A stretch of DNA of 64,000 bases from Flavobacterium piscinae (GTDB lineage Bacteria > Bacteroidota > Bacteroidia > Flavobacteriales > Flavobacteriaceae), in assembly GCF_004122145.1 (NCBI RefSeq), contig NZ_SBKQ01000010.1, positions 1 to 64,000 of the forward strand, read 5' to 3'. The notes below the pieces were generated by a model, which was not told the DNA's origin, ran no database searches, and saw nothing but the letters and a program-made list of their open reading frames with translations. The translations under genes and the position numbers were made by a program. Positions 8,029 to 17,389 of this stretch are shown piece after piece; the stretch's first letter is position 1; every line of letters starts with the position of its first letter.

Positions 8029-8952
8029 ATGAACGAAATAAAACTATTCTGCCCCGCCACTGTTGCCAACTTATCCTGTGGATTTGATGTCTTAGGCTTG
8101 TGTTTAGAGGGTATTGGTGATGAAATGATTATTCGCAAAAGCAATGAAAAAGGTATCCGAATTACTAAAATAACCGGAGCCGATTTGCCTTTAGAAACTG
8201 AAAAAAATGTAGCCGGTGTGGCCGGAATGGCATTGTTAAATCATTTGAATTTGGAGTTCGGTTTTGAAATTGAAATCCATAAAAAAATCAAAGCCGGTAG
8301 CGGAATCGGAAGCAGTGCCGCCAGTGCAGCCGGAATTGTAGTGGGAATCAATGAATTATTGGGAAATCCTTTACTTCGAAAAGAGTTGATTCCGTTTGCG
8401 ATGGAAGGCGAATTTTTAGCCAGTGTAAGTTATCACGCTGATAATGTGGCTCCTGCAATTTTAGGAGGATTTACATTAGTTAGAAGCTATGATCCGCTAG
8501 AAGTGATTAAAATTAAAAGTCCGAAAGATTTGTTTGTAACGATTATTCATCCTCATATTGAAGTCAAAACTTCTGAAGCAAGAAGTATATTACCGAAGGA
8601 AATTCCGTTAAAAACAGCCATCACTCAATGGGGAAATTTAGGCGGATTAATTAGTGGATTATATACAGAGGATTATGAATTAATTGGAAGAAGTTTGCAA
8701 GATGTAGTGGCAGAACCCTATCGAAAAAACTTAATTCCTGAATTTGATAATGTAAAAAAAGTAGCTTTAGAAAATGGTGCGTTGGGTTGCGGAATTTCAG
8801 GTTCTGGACCATCAATTTACACCTTAAATAAAAGTTACAAAACAGCTGAAAATGTGGCTAATGAAATAAAAAAAGTCTATTCAAAAACCAAAATCGGGTT
8901 TGATGTTTACACATCAAAAATTTGTGATAATGGTGTAATTAAGCTGAAATAA
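8029..8952 (+). CDS. thrB: Homoserine kinase
   Basis: It phosphorylates homoserine to O-phosphohomoserine in threonine synthesis. This GHMP kinase of 307 aa shows 'CPATVANLSCGFDVLGL' at the N-terminus, the ATP-binding glycine/serine loop 'KAGSGIGSSAASAAG' near residue 90, and the C-terminal 'GCGISGSGPSIYTL' motif. It is co-directional with thrA and presumably in the same transcript. The usual third gene, threonine synthase (thrC), does not follow; a lipoprotein hydrolase does. Confidence 0.95.
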   Translation: MNEIKLFCPATVANLSCGFDVLGLCLEGIGDEMIIRKSNEKGIRITKITGADLPLETEKNVAGVAGMALLNHLNLEFGFEIEIHKKIKAGSGIGSSAASAAGIVVGINELLGNPLLRKELIPFAMEGEFLASVSYHADNVAPAILGGFTLVRSYDPLEVIKIKSPKDLFVTIIHPHIEVKTSEARSILPKEIPLKTAITQWGNLGGLISGLYTEDYELIGRSLQDVVAEPYRKNLIPEFDNVKKVALENGALGCGISGSGPSIYTLNKSYKTAENVANEIKKVYSKTKIGFDVYTSKICDNGVIKLK

Positions 8953-9033
8953 ATTCTTTTCTAACTATTAAAATTGTGTAAATCTATTCATGTAATTTAA
9001 ATGCCTAAATTTGCTAAAATCAAAATTGGATAC

Positions 9034-9978
9034 ATGTTTAAATATTATTCTGTTCTATTCCTAATTATTACTTTTTTGTCAGGTTGCAACAGTCAAAAAG
9101 GAACAACTATTGACGATTATGTTTTTCGTAAAAAAGAAGAGCGAACAAAATATATCAAAGCATATAATGAAACATTAAAGCTTTGGAAAATTCCATTTAA
9201 GGAAGAAAATATTATTACAAGCTACGGAACTGCTCATGTTATTATTACTGGTCCAAAAAATGCAGAACCACTCGTTTTATTACATGGAATGGATGCCAGT
9301 TCAACCATGTGGTATCCAAACATCAAAGTTTTATCAAAAAACCATCGTGTGTATGCCATCGATTTTTTGATGGAACCCGGAAAATCCGTTTCTTGTGGTG
9401 AAACAATATCTAAGGAAGAAACCATCGCTTGGTACAATGAAATCTTTACACATTATAATTTAAAGAAAATTAAAATTGTGGGTGCTTCTCGCGGAGGTTG
9501 GTTGGCAACTTTATTAGCTACCCAAGAAAACAGTAATATCAGCAAAATGGTTTTGTTGAGTCCGGCACAGACGCTGGAAAATTTAGACAAAATGCACAAA
9601 GCGTCTTCTGCGTTGATGTTTAAACTTTTTCCTAACAAGAAAAAATTAGAAAACACATTGAATGCTTTTGCTTTTTATCCTGAAAAAATTGATCCAATTT
9701 ACAAGAATCAGTTTTTTTTAGCTAATAAATTTGCCAAAGCAAACATGAGTTTTATACAAATGCAACCCTTTTCAAAAGAAGAAATTGAAAAAATTACGAT
9801 TCCAGTTTTAATTATGATTGGAGATAACGATATAGTAAATTCTCAAAAAAGTTTAGAAAAAGGCAATGAGCTTCTCCCAAAAGGTGAAATGATAACAATT
9901 GAAAATGCCGGTCACTTTTTAACCATTGATCAACCTGAAATAGTTAATCAAAAAATGATTGAATTTTTAGAAAAGTAA
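9034..9978 (+). CDS. Alpha/beta hydrolase lipoprotein
   Basis: This is a predicted lipid-anchored serine hydrolase of unknown substrate. The ATG at 9034 gives a lipoprotein signal ending 'LSGC' (Cys18); an in-frame ATG at 9001 would add 11 residues in front of it and is less likely. Fold markers are the oxyanion segment 'LLHGMDASSTMW', the nucleophile elbow 'GASRGG' (Ser152), the acid in 'MIGDNDIV' and the base in 'NAGHFLTIDQP'. At 314 aa it has normal length. It sits where thrC is often found, but shows no relation to threonine synthesis. Esterase, lipase or epoxide hydrolase activity cannot be separated from sequence alone. Confidence 0.8.
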   Translation: MFKYYSVLFLIITFLSGCNSQKGTTIDDYVFRKKEERTKYIKAYNETLKLWKIPFKEENIITSYGTAHVIITGPKNAEPLVLLHGMDASSTMWYPNIKVLSKNHRVYAIDFLMEPGKSVSCGETISKEETIAWYNEIFTHYNLKKIKIVGASRGGWLATLLATQENSNISKMVLLSPAQTLENLDKMHKASSALMFKLFPNKKKLENTLNAFAFYPEKIDPIYKNQFFLANKFAKANMSFIQMQPFSKEEIEKITIPVLIMIGDNDIVNSQKSLEKGNELLPKGEMITIENAGHFLTIDQPEIVNQKMIEFLEK

Positions 9979-10001
9979 TTTATGAGTATTGGATATAAAT
10001 A

Positions 10002-10032
10002 AAAAACTCCAAGCTATTTACTTGAAGTTTTT
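10002..10032. terminator. Bidirectional rho-independent terminator
   Basis: AAAAACTCCAAG (10002-10013) pairs with CTTGAAGTTTTT (10021-10032) with one mismatch and a 7-nt loop. The A-run on one side and T-run on the other let it work for both the hydrolase gene and the convergent PLP-enzyme gene. Confidence 0.75.
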
Positions 10033-10071
10033 CTATATTCAATTATCTATTTTCTTTATTCTATTCTCTTC

Positions 10072-11112
10072 TTACTTAATAAATTCTATTTTCTGAACTT
10101 CTTCCATATTCACACTGTCAAAGAAGCCTTGATCATTCATCCAGTCATCACTGAACACTTTACTCATATAACGTGACCCATGGTCAGGGAAAATGGCAAT
10201 AACATTTGAATTAGCATCAAATTCACCCTCTTCGGCAAATTGACGAATGGCTTGAACAACTGCACCGGAAGTATACCCAACAAATAACCCTTCTTTAACG
10301 GCAATTTCACGTGTAGTATGAGCACTTTCTTCGTCAGTTACTTTGATGAATTTGTCAATCACATCAAAATCAGTAGCGGTTGGAATTAAATTTTTTCCTA
10401 AACCTTCTATGCGGTAAGGATAAATTTCTTCACTGTCAAATTCTTTGGTTTCGTGGTATTTTTTCAACACTGAACCATACGCATCAACTCCTAAAATTCT
10501 AATGTTTGGATTCTTTTCTTTCAAATATTTAGCAGCTCCTGATAAAGTACCACCTGTTCCGCTACAAGCGATTAAATGGGTAATTTGACCGTTAGTTTGT
10601 TCCCAGATTTCCGGACCGGTAGTTTTATAATGAGCATCAATATTTAATTGATTAAAATATTGATTGATATAAATAGAACCTTTTGTTTCTTCATGTAATC
10701 GTTTTGCAACATTGTAGTAAGAGCGTTCGTCATCTGCCGAAACGTGAGCCGGGCAAACATAAACTTTGGCTCCCATACTGCGTAACATGTCTATTTTATC
10801 ACGTGATGATTTAGAACTTACCGCCAAAATACAATTGTATCCTTTTATAATACTTACCATGGCAAGGCTAAAACCTGTATTTCCTGATGTTGTTTCGATA
10901 ATGGTATCGCCCGGAGAAAGTATTCCTTGACGTTCAGCTTCTTCTATAATGTATAATGCTATTCTATCTTTGGTTGAATGGCCTGGGTTGAACGATTCAA
11001 CCTTAGCATAAAAATTACCTTCTAAATTATCTGTAATTCGATTGAGTTTAATTAATGGCGTATTTCCAATCAAATCCAATACACTATTATAAGCTTTTAT
11101 CTGTTCTTTCAT
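10072..11112 (-). CDS. PLP-dependent cysteine synthase / cystathionine beta-synthase family enzyme
   Basis: This fold-type II PLP enzyme probably makes cysteine from O-acetylserine or cystathionine from serine and homocysteine. Starting at ATG 11112 it has 346 aa (a TTG 18 nt upstream is unlikely). '[14 protein letters not shown]' opens the fold, the PLP lysine lies in '[15 protein letters not shown]', the substrate loop is '[14 protein letters not shown]', and the phosphate-binding glycines are '[15 protein letters not shown]'. No C-terminal CBS regulatory domain is present. The variant 'GHSTKDR' (rather than GSSVKDR) and 'GLGKNLIP' are more typical of the cystathionine beta-synthase-like subgroup than of CysK, so I give no symbol. 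Confidence 0.85.
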   Translation of the reverse strand: MKEQIKAYNSVLDLIGNTPLIKLNRITDNLEGNFYAKVESFNPGHSTKDRIALYIIEEAERQGILSPGDTIIETTSGNTGFSLAMVSIIKGYNCILAVSSKSSRDKIDMLRSMGAKVYVCPAHVSADDERSYYNVAKRLHEETKGSIYINQYFNQLNIDAHYKTTGPEIWEQTNGQITHLIACSGTGGTLSGAAKYLKEKNPNIRILGVDAYGSVLKKYHETKEFDSEEIYPYRIEGLGKNLIPTATDFDVIDKFIKVTDEESAHTTREIAVKEGLFVGYTSGAVVQAIRQFAEEGEFDANSNVIAIFPDHGSRYMSKVFSDDWMNDQGFFDSVNMEEVQKIEFIK

Positions 11113-11188
11113 AAAAAATATGTTAGTCAAGGCAAACTTCTATTGTTTTTGGCAACCTTAAAACCTTGCAAATTTATAAAAAAAAATT

Positions 11189-13321
11189 TTATTTTTCAAT
11201 TCCTTCTAAATCTAAAAGAAAACTAAACTCTTTTGCCAATTCTTTTAAAGCTTCAAATCGCCCTGAAGCCCCACCATGACCCGCATCCATGTTGGTGTCT
11301 AAAAACAATAAATTTTTATCTGTTTTTAACGTTCTAAGTTTAGCAACCCATTTGGCCGGCTCCCAGTATTGCACTTGTGAATCGTGCAACCCAGTGGTAA
11401 CCAACATATTTGGATAATTTTGAGCTTTAACATTGTCATACGGTGAGTACGACTTCATATAATCATAATATTCTTTGTCATTCGGATTTCCCCATTCATC
11501 GTACTCGCCGGTAGTCAAAGGAATTGTTTCATCCAACATAGTTGTCACTACATCTACAAATGGAACGGCAGCAATCACCCCATTATATAACTCAGGAGCC
11601 ATATTCACGACTGCACCCATCAACAAACCTCCGGCAGATCCTCCTTGTGCATATAATTTTTTAGGGTTGGTATAATTTTGTTCAATTAAATATTTTGAAC
11701 AATCAATAAAATCCGTAAAGGTATTTTTCTTTTTTAATAATTTTCCGTCTTCATACCATTGGCGACCCATGTCTTCTCCACCGCGGATGTGAGCAATCGC
11801 ATAGATAAATCCCCGGTCTAATAAACTTAAAAGGGTTGAATCAAAATTAGGATCCATCGAATTACCATAGGAACCATAGGCATATTGCAACAACGGATTA
11901 TTGCCGTCTTTCTTCATTTCTTTGCGGTATACTAACGAAATGGGTACCTTTGTACCATCCGTAGCCGTAGCCCAAACTCGCTCTTCTTTGTAGTTGGCTT
12001 TATCAAATTTTCCACCCAAAACAGCCATCTCCTTTTTCACCTCTTTTGTTTTGGTTTTCATGTTAAAATCGATAACCGAATAAGGTGTGGCCAACGATTG
12101 ATAGCCAAAACGAAGAATGTCCGTGTCAAAATCCACATTGGTACCCACAAATGCGGAATAGGTTTCTATTTCAAACGGTAAATAATACTCACCGCTGCCA
12201 CTCCAAGGCATGATACGGATTTTATTTAAACCATTGGAACGTTCTTCCACCACCAAATAGTTTTTAAAAATCTCAATTCCTTCAATCAACACGTTTTCAT
12301 CATGTGGAATTACATCTACCCAATTTTCTGCTGTTGTAGCTGTATCCGGAGTTTTCATTACCTTGAAATTGGTTGCTTTGTCTTTGTTGGTCACAATGTA
12401 AAAATGATCATTATAATGTGAAATGTTGTATTCTAAACCTCTCGTTCTGGGATGAAAAACCTTAAATCGATCTCCGGGTTTATTAGCATCTAAAATTTGA
12501 AATTCTGAGGTCAATGTACTACTGCTGTTAATTACTAAGAATTTTTTCGATTTTGTTTTGGCAATGTATACACTGAATGTTTCATCTTTCTCATGAAAAA
12601 CTATTTCGTCTTTTTTAGCATCGGTTCCTAAAACATGTTTGTGAATTTTATTCGAACGTAAGGTAACTTTTTCTTTGGTGGTGTAAAACAACGTTTTGTT
12701 GTCATTAGCCCACACAGCTGCACCGGAAACATTTTCAATTTTGTCTGACAAGAGTTCACCGGTCTCCAAATTCTTTACCTGTAAGGTGTAAATCCTTCTT
12801 CCTACTTTATCGGTAGAAAACGATACCAATTTGTTGTCTTCACTCACATTTAAACCGCTTAAATTGAAGTAAGAATGCCCTTTTGCCATTTCATTGCAAT
12901 CAAACATAATCTCCTCTTGAGCAGTTAAACTTCCTTTTTTTCGTGAATAAATCGGATATTCTTTACCGGTTTCAAAACGGGTAATGTAGTAATATCCATT
13001 ATATAAAAAGGGAACAGATTCATCGTCCTCTTTGATTCGCGACTTCATTTCCTCAAACAAATCTTTTTGAAATGCTTGCGTGTGAGCCGTCATTTTTTGA
13101 TAATAGTCGTTTTCGTCTTTCAAGTATTGAATGACTTCCGGATTTTCACGGTCGTTTAACCAATAATAAGGATCTACTCGCTGATCGCCATGCTTTTCAA
13201 GGACGGTATCTTTTTTAGCCGCCATTGGGGGTTGTATATTTTCTGACATGTTAATCTCCTTTTTTTGACAGGAAGTTGCAAAAATAATACAAACAAAACT
13301 TAACGTTACCCATTTAGCCAT
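11189..13321 (-). CDS. ptrB: S9A family oligopeptidase (oligopeptidase B-like) lipoprotein
   Basis: This serine peptidase is predicted to cleave short peptides. It has 710 aa: a lipoprotein signal ending 'FATSC', an N-terminal 'QRVDPYYWLNDRENPEV' segment typical of the prolyl oligopeptidase family, a seven-bladed propeller over about residues 80-430, and a C-terminal alpha/beta-hydrolase domain. The triad is visible: Ser562 in 'GGSAGG', Asp647 in 'GLHDSQVQYWEP' and His682 in 'AGHGGASGR'. The 'DSQVQYWEPAKW' motif favours oligopeptidase B (basic-residue specificity) over prolyl oligopeptidase. Lipidation suggests a periplasmic or outer-membrane location. It is divergent from the ybaB gene. Confidence 0.88.
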   Translation of the reverse strand: MAKWVTLSFVCIIFATSCQKKEINMSENIQPPMAAKKDTVLEKHGDQRVDPYYWLNDRENPEVIQYLKDENDYYQKMTAHTQAFQKDLFEEMKSRIKEDDESVPFLYNGYYYITRFETGKEYPIYSRKKGSLTAQEEIMFDCNEMAKGHSYFNLSGLNVSEDNKLVSFSTDKVGRRIYTLQVKNLETGELLSDKIENVSGAAVWANDNKTLFYTTKEKVTLRSNKIHKHVLGTDAKKDEIVFHEKDETFSVYIAKTKSKKFLVINSSSTLTSEFQILDANKPGDRFKVFHPRTRGLEYNISHYNDHFYIVTNKDKATNFKVMKTPDTATTAENWVDVIPHDENVLIEGIEIFKNYLVVEERSNGLNKIRIMPWSGSGEYYLPFEIETYSAFVGTNVDFDTDILRFGYQSLATPYSVIDFNMKTKTKEVKKEMAVLGGKFDKANYKEERVWATATDGTKVPISLVYRKEMKKDGNNPLLQYAYGSYGNSMDPNFDSTLLSLLDRGFIYAIAHIRGGEDMGRQWYEDGKLLKKKNTFTDFIDCSKYLIEQNYTNPKKLYAQGGSAGGLLMGAVVNMAPELYNGVIAAVPFVDVVTTMLDETIPLTTGEYDEWGNPNDKEYYDYMKSYSPYDNVKAQNYPNMLVTTGLHDSQVQYWEPAKWVAKLRTLKTDKNLLFLDTNMDAGHGGASGRFEALKELAKEFSFLLDLEGIEK

Positions 13322-13354
13322 AAAAAAATAGTGTAATAAAACTATGCAATATAT

Positions 13355-13362
13355 TACATTTG
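13355..13362 (+). promoter_or_regulatory. -7 box upstream of the YbaB/EbfC gene
   Basis: TACATTTG matches TAnnTTTG and lies 28 nt before the ATG at 13391, in the divergent spacer with the S9 peptidase gene. Confidence 0.5.
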
Positions 13363-13390
13363 CAGTTCAGAATTTATAAAAATTATCAAC

Positions 13391-13717
13391 ATGTTTGGAG
13401 ACTTAATGGGCATGATGGGTAAACTCAAAGAAACCCAACAAAAAATAGAAGAAACAAAAAAGCGTTTAGACCACGTTTTAATTGATGAACAAAGCAATGA
13501 CGGGCTTTTAAAGGTAACCTTAACTGCCAATCGTACCGTAAAATCGATTGAAATTGATCCTTCTCTTTTAGAAGATAAAGAACAATTGGAGGACTATTTT
13601 ATTTTGGTTATGAACAAAGCCATTCAAAAAGCAACCAACGTTAATGAAACGGAATTAGCCGCCGTTGCCAAAGAAGGAATGCCGAATATTCCGGGAATGG
13701 ATATGTTTAATAGATAA
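13391..13717 (+). CDS. YbaB/EbfC family nucleoid-associated protein
   Basis: This small cytoplasmic DNA-binding protein (108 aa) has the expected layout: a short N-terminal helix with glycines and methionines ('[19 protein letters not shown]'), a sheet region ('[20 protein letters not shown]'), then a helical tail ending in Gly/Pro/Met-rich '[14 protein letters not shown]'. The family binds DNA as a dimer and often lies beside dnaX and recR, neither of which is present here. It is followed 16 nt later by the RDD protein gene, likely co-transcribed. Confidence 0.88.
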   Translation: MFGDLMGMMGKLKETQQKIEETKKRLDHVLIDEQSNDGLLKVTLTANRTVKSIEIDPSLLEDKEQLEDYFILVMNKAIQKATNVNETELAAVAKEGMPNIPGMDMFNR

Positions 13718-13733
13718 ACGAATACATAAACGA

Positions 13734-14126
13734 ATGTCTATGGAAAGAGAGTATCCAACAATACTTGAAAGAATAAAATCGACTACAATTGATACAATTA
13801 TTATTATTGCATTCATGTATTTCGCTTCAGAAATATTGAATTCATTTGAAAATGTTCCGGATTTTATCAGAATGATATTATTTGCCTTAATACTATTGTA
13901 CGAACCAATTTTGACTGCTTTTGGTGCAACTATTGGAAACGAAAAAATGGAAATTCGGGTAAGAAGTAACGCAAATCATGCTAAAAAAATTAATTTTTTC
14001 CAAGCTGTGATTAGAGTCATTTTAAAATATTTACTTGGTTGGTTATCCTTTATCACTCTTTTTTTTAGTGATAAAGGAAGAACTATTCATGATTATGCAA
14101 GTGGGAGTATCATGATTAAAGTTTAA
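13734..14126 (+). CDS. RDD family membrane protein
   Basis: This is a 130-residue inner-membrane protein with two or three hydrophobic segments (about residues 16-35, 44-66 and 95-115). The RDD pattern is seen at 'LERIKSTTIDTIIIIAFMY' and the C-terminal 'FFSDKGRTIHDYASGSIMI', typical of the domain's end. The frame is open further upstream into the ybaB gene, but the ATG at 13734 (or 13740) avoids that overlap. Its function is unknown; some RDD proteins act in ion transport. Confidence 0.75.
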   Translation: MSMEREYPTILERIKSTTIDTIIIIAFMYFASEILNSFENVPDFIRMILFALILLYEPILTAFGATIGNEKMEIRVRSNANHAKKINFFQAVIRVILKYLLGWLSFITLFFSDKGRTIHDYASGSIMIKV

Positions 14127-14246
14127 TAGCAAATCATTTTTCTATCTACTTTACTAAAAGATTTTACAAAGCCTATTTATAGCTTTAAAATTACATGGAC
14201 GATTTTGATCAATTAGGAAATTATGAAAAGTGTTTTTGAATTTTTT

Positions 14247-15272
14247 CTAAAACACCATCTTCTCCAACGCTTCCATCACATACGAATGCATTACTTCCTT
14301 GTAATCCAAATGGGTTACCATGCGCAGTTTTCCTTTGCCTAACGAGCTGATGGAAATGTTTTTCTGCTTTAATTTTTCAATGACCAATTCATCTTTGATG
14401 TGCGGTAAAACCGAAAAAATCACAATATTCGTCTCTACTTCCTCCACCGTTTGTACCCAGTTGGTTTTAGCTAACACTTCCCCTAATTCTTTCGCACGTC
14501 GGTGGTCTTCTGCTAAGCGTTCGATGTTGTGCTCCATCGCATAAAGTGCCGCGGCTGCCAAATAGCCGGCTTGTCGCATGCCGCCTCCTAATACTTTTCG
14601 AATGCGTAAGGCTTTGTGATAATCCTTTTCACTCATCAATAAAACGGAACCAATCGGTGCTCCCATTCCTTTGGAAAAACATACCGAAATAGTGTCAAAC
14701 AATATCCCAAATTGCAACGGATCTTGGTTTTTGGCGACCAAGGCATTCCACAAACGGGCTCCGTCCAAATGGTATTTTAATCCGTGACGGTCGCATACTT
14801 TGCGGATGGCAATTAAATCGTCCATTTCATAACAGGCTCCTCCCCCTTTGTTGGTCGTGTTTTCCAACGCAACCAAAGTGGTTAACGGACTATGGTAAAA
14901 GTCAGGCGGATTGATGGCGGCTTCCACTTGCTCTGCGGTAATCATTCCACGATGACCGTCCAACAAACGACAGGAAACTCCACTGTTAAAGGAAACCCCT
15001 CCTCCTTCGTAGTTAAAAATATGGGCATATTTATCGGCAATCAATTGTTCTCCCGGTTGGGTATGTAATTTGATAGCTGTTTGATTCGCCATCGTTCCGG
15101 AAGGAAAAAATAAGGCTTTTTCCATTCCAAAAAAAGCAGCGGTGTAGGCTTCTAATTCATTTACGGTAGGGTCGTGTTTAAATACATCATCCCCCACTTT
15201 TGCCGTAAACATCGCTCTTAGCATATCTAACGAAGGCTTGGTTACGGTATCACTGATTAAATTTATTTCCAT
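14247..15272 (-). CDS. ltaE: Low-specificity L-threonine aldolase
   Basis: It cleaves L-threonine or L-allo-threonine to glycine and acetaldehyde using PLP. The 341-residue protein has normal length and shows 'LISDTVTKPSLDMLRAM' at the N-terminus, 'FPSGTMANQTAIKLHT', the substrate and cofactor segment 'LHLDGARLWNA'-like ('YHLDGARLWNALVA'), and the PLP lysine in 'SVCFSKGMGAPIGSVL'. It is monocistronic. Acetaldehyde produced here could in principle be oxidised by the aldehyde dehydrogenase encoded 4 kb away, but no shared regulation is visible. Confidence 0.92.
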   Translation of the reverse strand: MEINLISDTVTKPSLDMLRAMFTAKVGDDVFKHDPTVNELEAYTAAFFGMEKALFFPSGTMANQTAIKLHTQPGEQLIADKYAHIFNYEGGGVSFNSGVSCRLLDGHRGMITAEQVEAAINPPDFYHSPLTTLVALENTTNKGGGACYEMDDLIAIRKVCDRHGLKYHLDGARLWNALVAKNQDPLQFGILFDTISVCFSKGMGAPIGSVLLMSEKDYHKALRIRKVLGGGMRQAGYLAAAALYAMEHNIERLAEDHRRAKELGEVLAKTNWVQTVEEVETNIVIFSVLPHIKDELVIEKLKQKNISISSLGKGKLRMVTHLDYKEVMHSYVMEALEKMVF

Positions 15273-15353
15273 ATTTTAAAGCTATATTGCTTGAATTCTT
15301 TATCTTATTTGTACTTTATATTTACTTATTTTTTACCTAAATGCATCTTATAC

Positions 15354-15372
15354 GACTTATATGGTTTAAAAA
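15354..15372. repeat. 19-bp direct repeat, copy 1
   Basis: GACTTATATGGTTTAAAAA is repeated perfectly at 16061-16079. The two copies bracket the unrecognised gene at 15432-16037. Confidence 0.7.
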
Positions 15373-15431
15373 AAAATTATTTTAAATTTCATCTTTATTC
15401 TAACCATGCAAAAACATATTTACATTAAGGA

Positions 15432-16037
15432 CTATTTTTTATCCAAAATTATTCCATTAAACATATATATCCCAACTGGTAATCTACTTATAAAATTCTG
15501 AAACTGTTTTTCCAAATCAATTTCGTTATTGATGATTTTAAGTATTTTTCTTGCATCCATAACTTCATTGGGTATTTCAACTGAATCTGTTTTATAATAA
15601 TAGTCGGATTTTAATTCCCAAAAAGAAGCACTTTGATTTAATTCTTTTTGAAAAAGATTAAAAATAATTGTTGTTCCATCTAATCCTTTAATACAGTTTT
15701 TAATTTCACTACAATCCTTTAGTTTATGATATCCACTATTTTTCAATTTCGTTATTAACTTCTCAACTAACTTTTCTGGTATTTTAATTCTTTGAGAAAT
15801 TATACTAGTTTGTTCTTCCTTTTTATTAGTCTTCCATACGCTATGAGTTAGATTTCCTTCATATGTTTCATTCTTGAATTTAATTAATTCTAATCTTTGA
15901 AATTCAGCTACGTCAACGCTATAAATTTCTTCATGTAAAAGACTATCAAATTCGGTTAAATTATACTCATAATTAGTTTGTCCGAACGAAAATATTCCAA
16001 TTAGTGATAAAAAAAATGTGAAAAAAAAATTTTTCAA
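15432..16037 (-). CDS. Unrecognised secreted protein
   Basis: I do not recognise this 201-residue protein. No ATG is available at the 5' end. The best start is a TTG at 16037, which gives a clean signal peptide 'MKNFFFTFFLSLIGIFSFGQ'; a TTG at 16082 would put a 19-bp repeat copy inside the coding sequence. The mature part is lysine- and glutamate-rich with no conserved motif I can name; two cysteines ('KDCSEIKNC') could form a disulfide. It is flanked by perfect 19-bp direct repeats, so it may be an inserted unit between ltaE and prfB. Confidence 0.6.
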   Translation of the reverse strand: MKNFFFTFFLSLIGIFSFGQTNYEYNLTEFDSLLHEEIYSVDVAEFQRLELIKFKNETYEGNLTHSVWKTNKKEEQTSIISQRIKIPEKLVEKLITKLKNSGYHKLKDCSEIKNCIKGLDGTTIIFNLFQKELNQSASFWELKSDYYYKTDSVEIPNEVMDARKILKIINNEIDLEKQFQNFISRLPVGIYMFNGIILDKK

Positions 16038-16060
16038 AATAGTTAATAACAAACTTATAT

Positions 16061-16079
16061 GACTTATATGGTTTAAAAA
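16061..16079. repeat. 19-bp direct repeat, copy 2
   Basis: This second copy of GACTTATATGGTTTAAAAA lies 707 bp from the first and is preceded by an extra ACTTATAT, so the motif is partly iterated. Confidence 0.7.
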
Positions 16080-16120
16080 CAATCCGTTTTTTATGATTAG
16101 GACAACTCACATCTACTCCC

Positions 16121-16128
16121 TACCTTTG
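16121..16128 (+). promoter_or_regulatory. -7 box of the prfB promoter
   Basis: TACCTTTG matches TAnnTTTG and lies 23 nt before the prfB ATG at 16152. Confidence 0.55.
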
Positions 16129-16151
16129 CAAAAAACAAAACTACAATAATT

Positions 16152-17247
16152 ATGACAAATACCGAACAAATTAAAGGTATTGTAGAACGCCTTGGTGCGT
16201 TGAGGAGGTATCTTTGACATCGATAAGAAGTTAATTGAAATTACCAACGAAGAAGAAAAAACCTTCGACCCTACCTTTTGGAACAATCCAAAAGAAGCTG
16301 AAATCGTGGTCCGCGACTTGCGTTCAAAGAAAAAATGGGTAGAAGACTATCAAAAAGCAGTCAATTTATCGGAAGAATTACAAATGGTTTTTGAGTTTTT
16401 CAAAGACGGCGATGCTACTGAAGCTGAAGTAGATAGCGTTTTTGAACAAACCAATACCTTAATTGAAAACCTGGAGTTTAAAAACATGCTTTCGGAAGAA
16501 GGTGATAACCTGAGTGCCGTTTTGCAAATCACAGCCGGTGCCGGTGGTACGGAAAGTTGCGACTGGGCTTCCATGCTCATGCGAATGTACCTCATGTGGG
16601 CCGAAAAAGAAGGCTACAAAGTAAAAGAACTCAACTTTCAAGAAGGTGATGTTGCCGGAATTAAAACCGTAACCCTAGAGATTGAAGGCGATTATGCTTT
16701 TGGTTACCTAAAAGGCGAAAATGGTGTGCATCGATTGGTGCGTATTTCACCGTTTGACAGTAATGCCAAACGCCATACTTCCTTTGCTTCCGTATATGTA
16801 TACCCGTCTGTGGATGACACAATAGAAATTGAAATCAATCCGGCAGACTTGGAAATCATTACCTCTCGTTCAAGTGGTGCGGGTGGACAAAACGTGAACA
16901 AAGTAGAAACGAAAGTACAGTTGTTTCACAAACCCACCGGGATTCAAATTCAATGTTCGGAAACGCGTTCACAACAAGATAACCGTCAACGGGCGATGCA
17001 AATGTTACGTTCGCAATTGTATGAAATTGAATTGAACAAACGAATGGCACAAAGAGCCGACATCGAAGCCGGAAAAATGAAAATTGAATGGGGTTCGCAA
17101 ATTCGAAACTACGTGATGCATCCTTACAAATTAGTTAAAGACGTCCGAACCAGTCATGAAACCAGTGATGTTGAAGGCGTTATGAACGGTGAAATCGATG
17201 CGTTTTTGAAAGCGTATTTGATGATGATGGGACAAAAGGAGGAATAG
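16152..17247 (+). CDS. prfB: Peptide chain release factor 2, with programmed +1 frameshift
   Basis: It terminates translation at UGA and UAA. Frame 1 starts at ATG 16152, runs 21 codons and meets an in-frame TGA at 16215-16217. The site is AGGAGG-TAT-CTT-TGA-C, the classical prfB slippery sequence: an internal Shine-Dalgarno 3 nt before the CTT that slips +1 onto the overlapping TTT/GAC frame. Translation then continues from GAC (16216) to 17247, giving 364 aa. The product contains the UGA-recognising 'SPF' tripeptide ('[12 protein letters not shown]') and the peptidyl-hydrolysis 'GGQ' loop ('[15 protein letters not shown]'). Low RF2 favours frameshifting, so the gene is autoregulated. Reading it as a 313-residue protein from an internal GTG would be wrong. 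Confidence 0.96.
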
Positions 17248-17389
17248 TTTAAGGGTTTAAAAGTTTAATATTTTAAAGGTTTAAAAGGGATTGTTAGTTA
17301 AAAGGGTTATCTTAGTTCTTAGATTTTAAAAAGTGTAAAAAAAGGTGTGAAGTTTCGATTTTTTTACTACTTTTATTAAAAGTATTGGT

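Noticed and set aside
16306..17247. Release factor 2 as a 313-residue protein from GTG 16306
   Set aside because: The conserved frameshift site and the N-terminal coding sequence upstream show the true start is ATG 16152.
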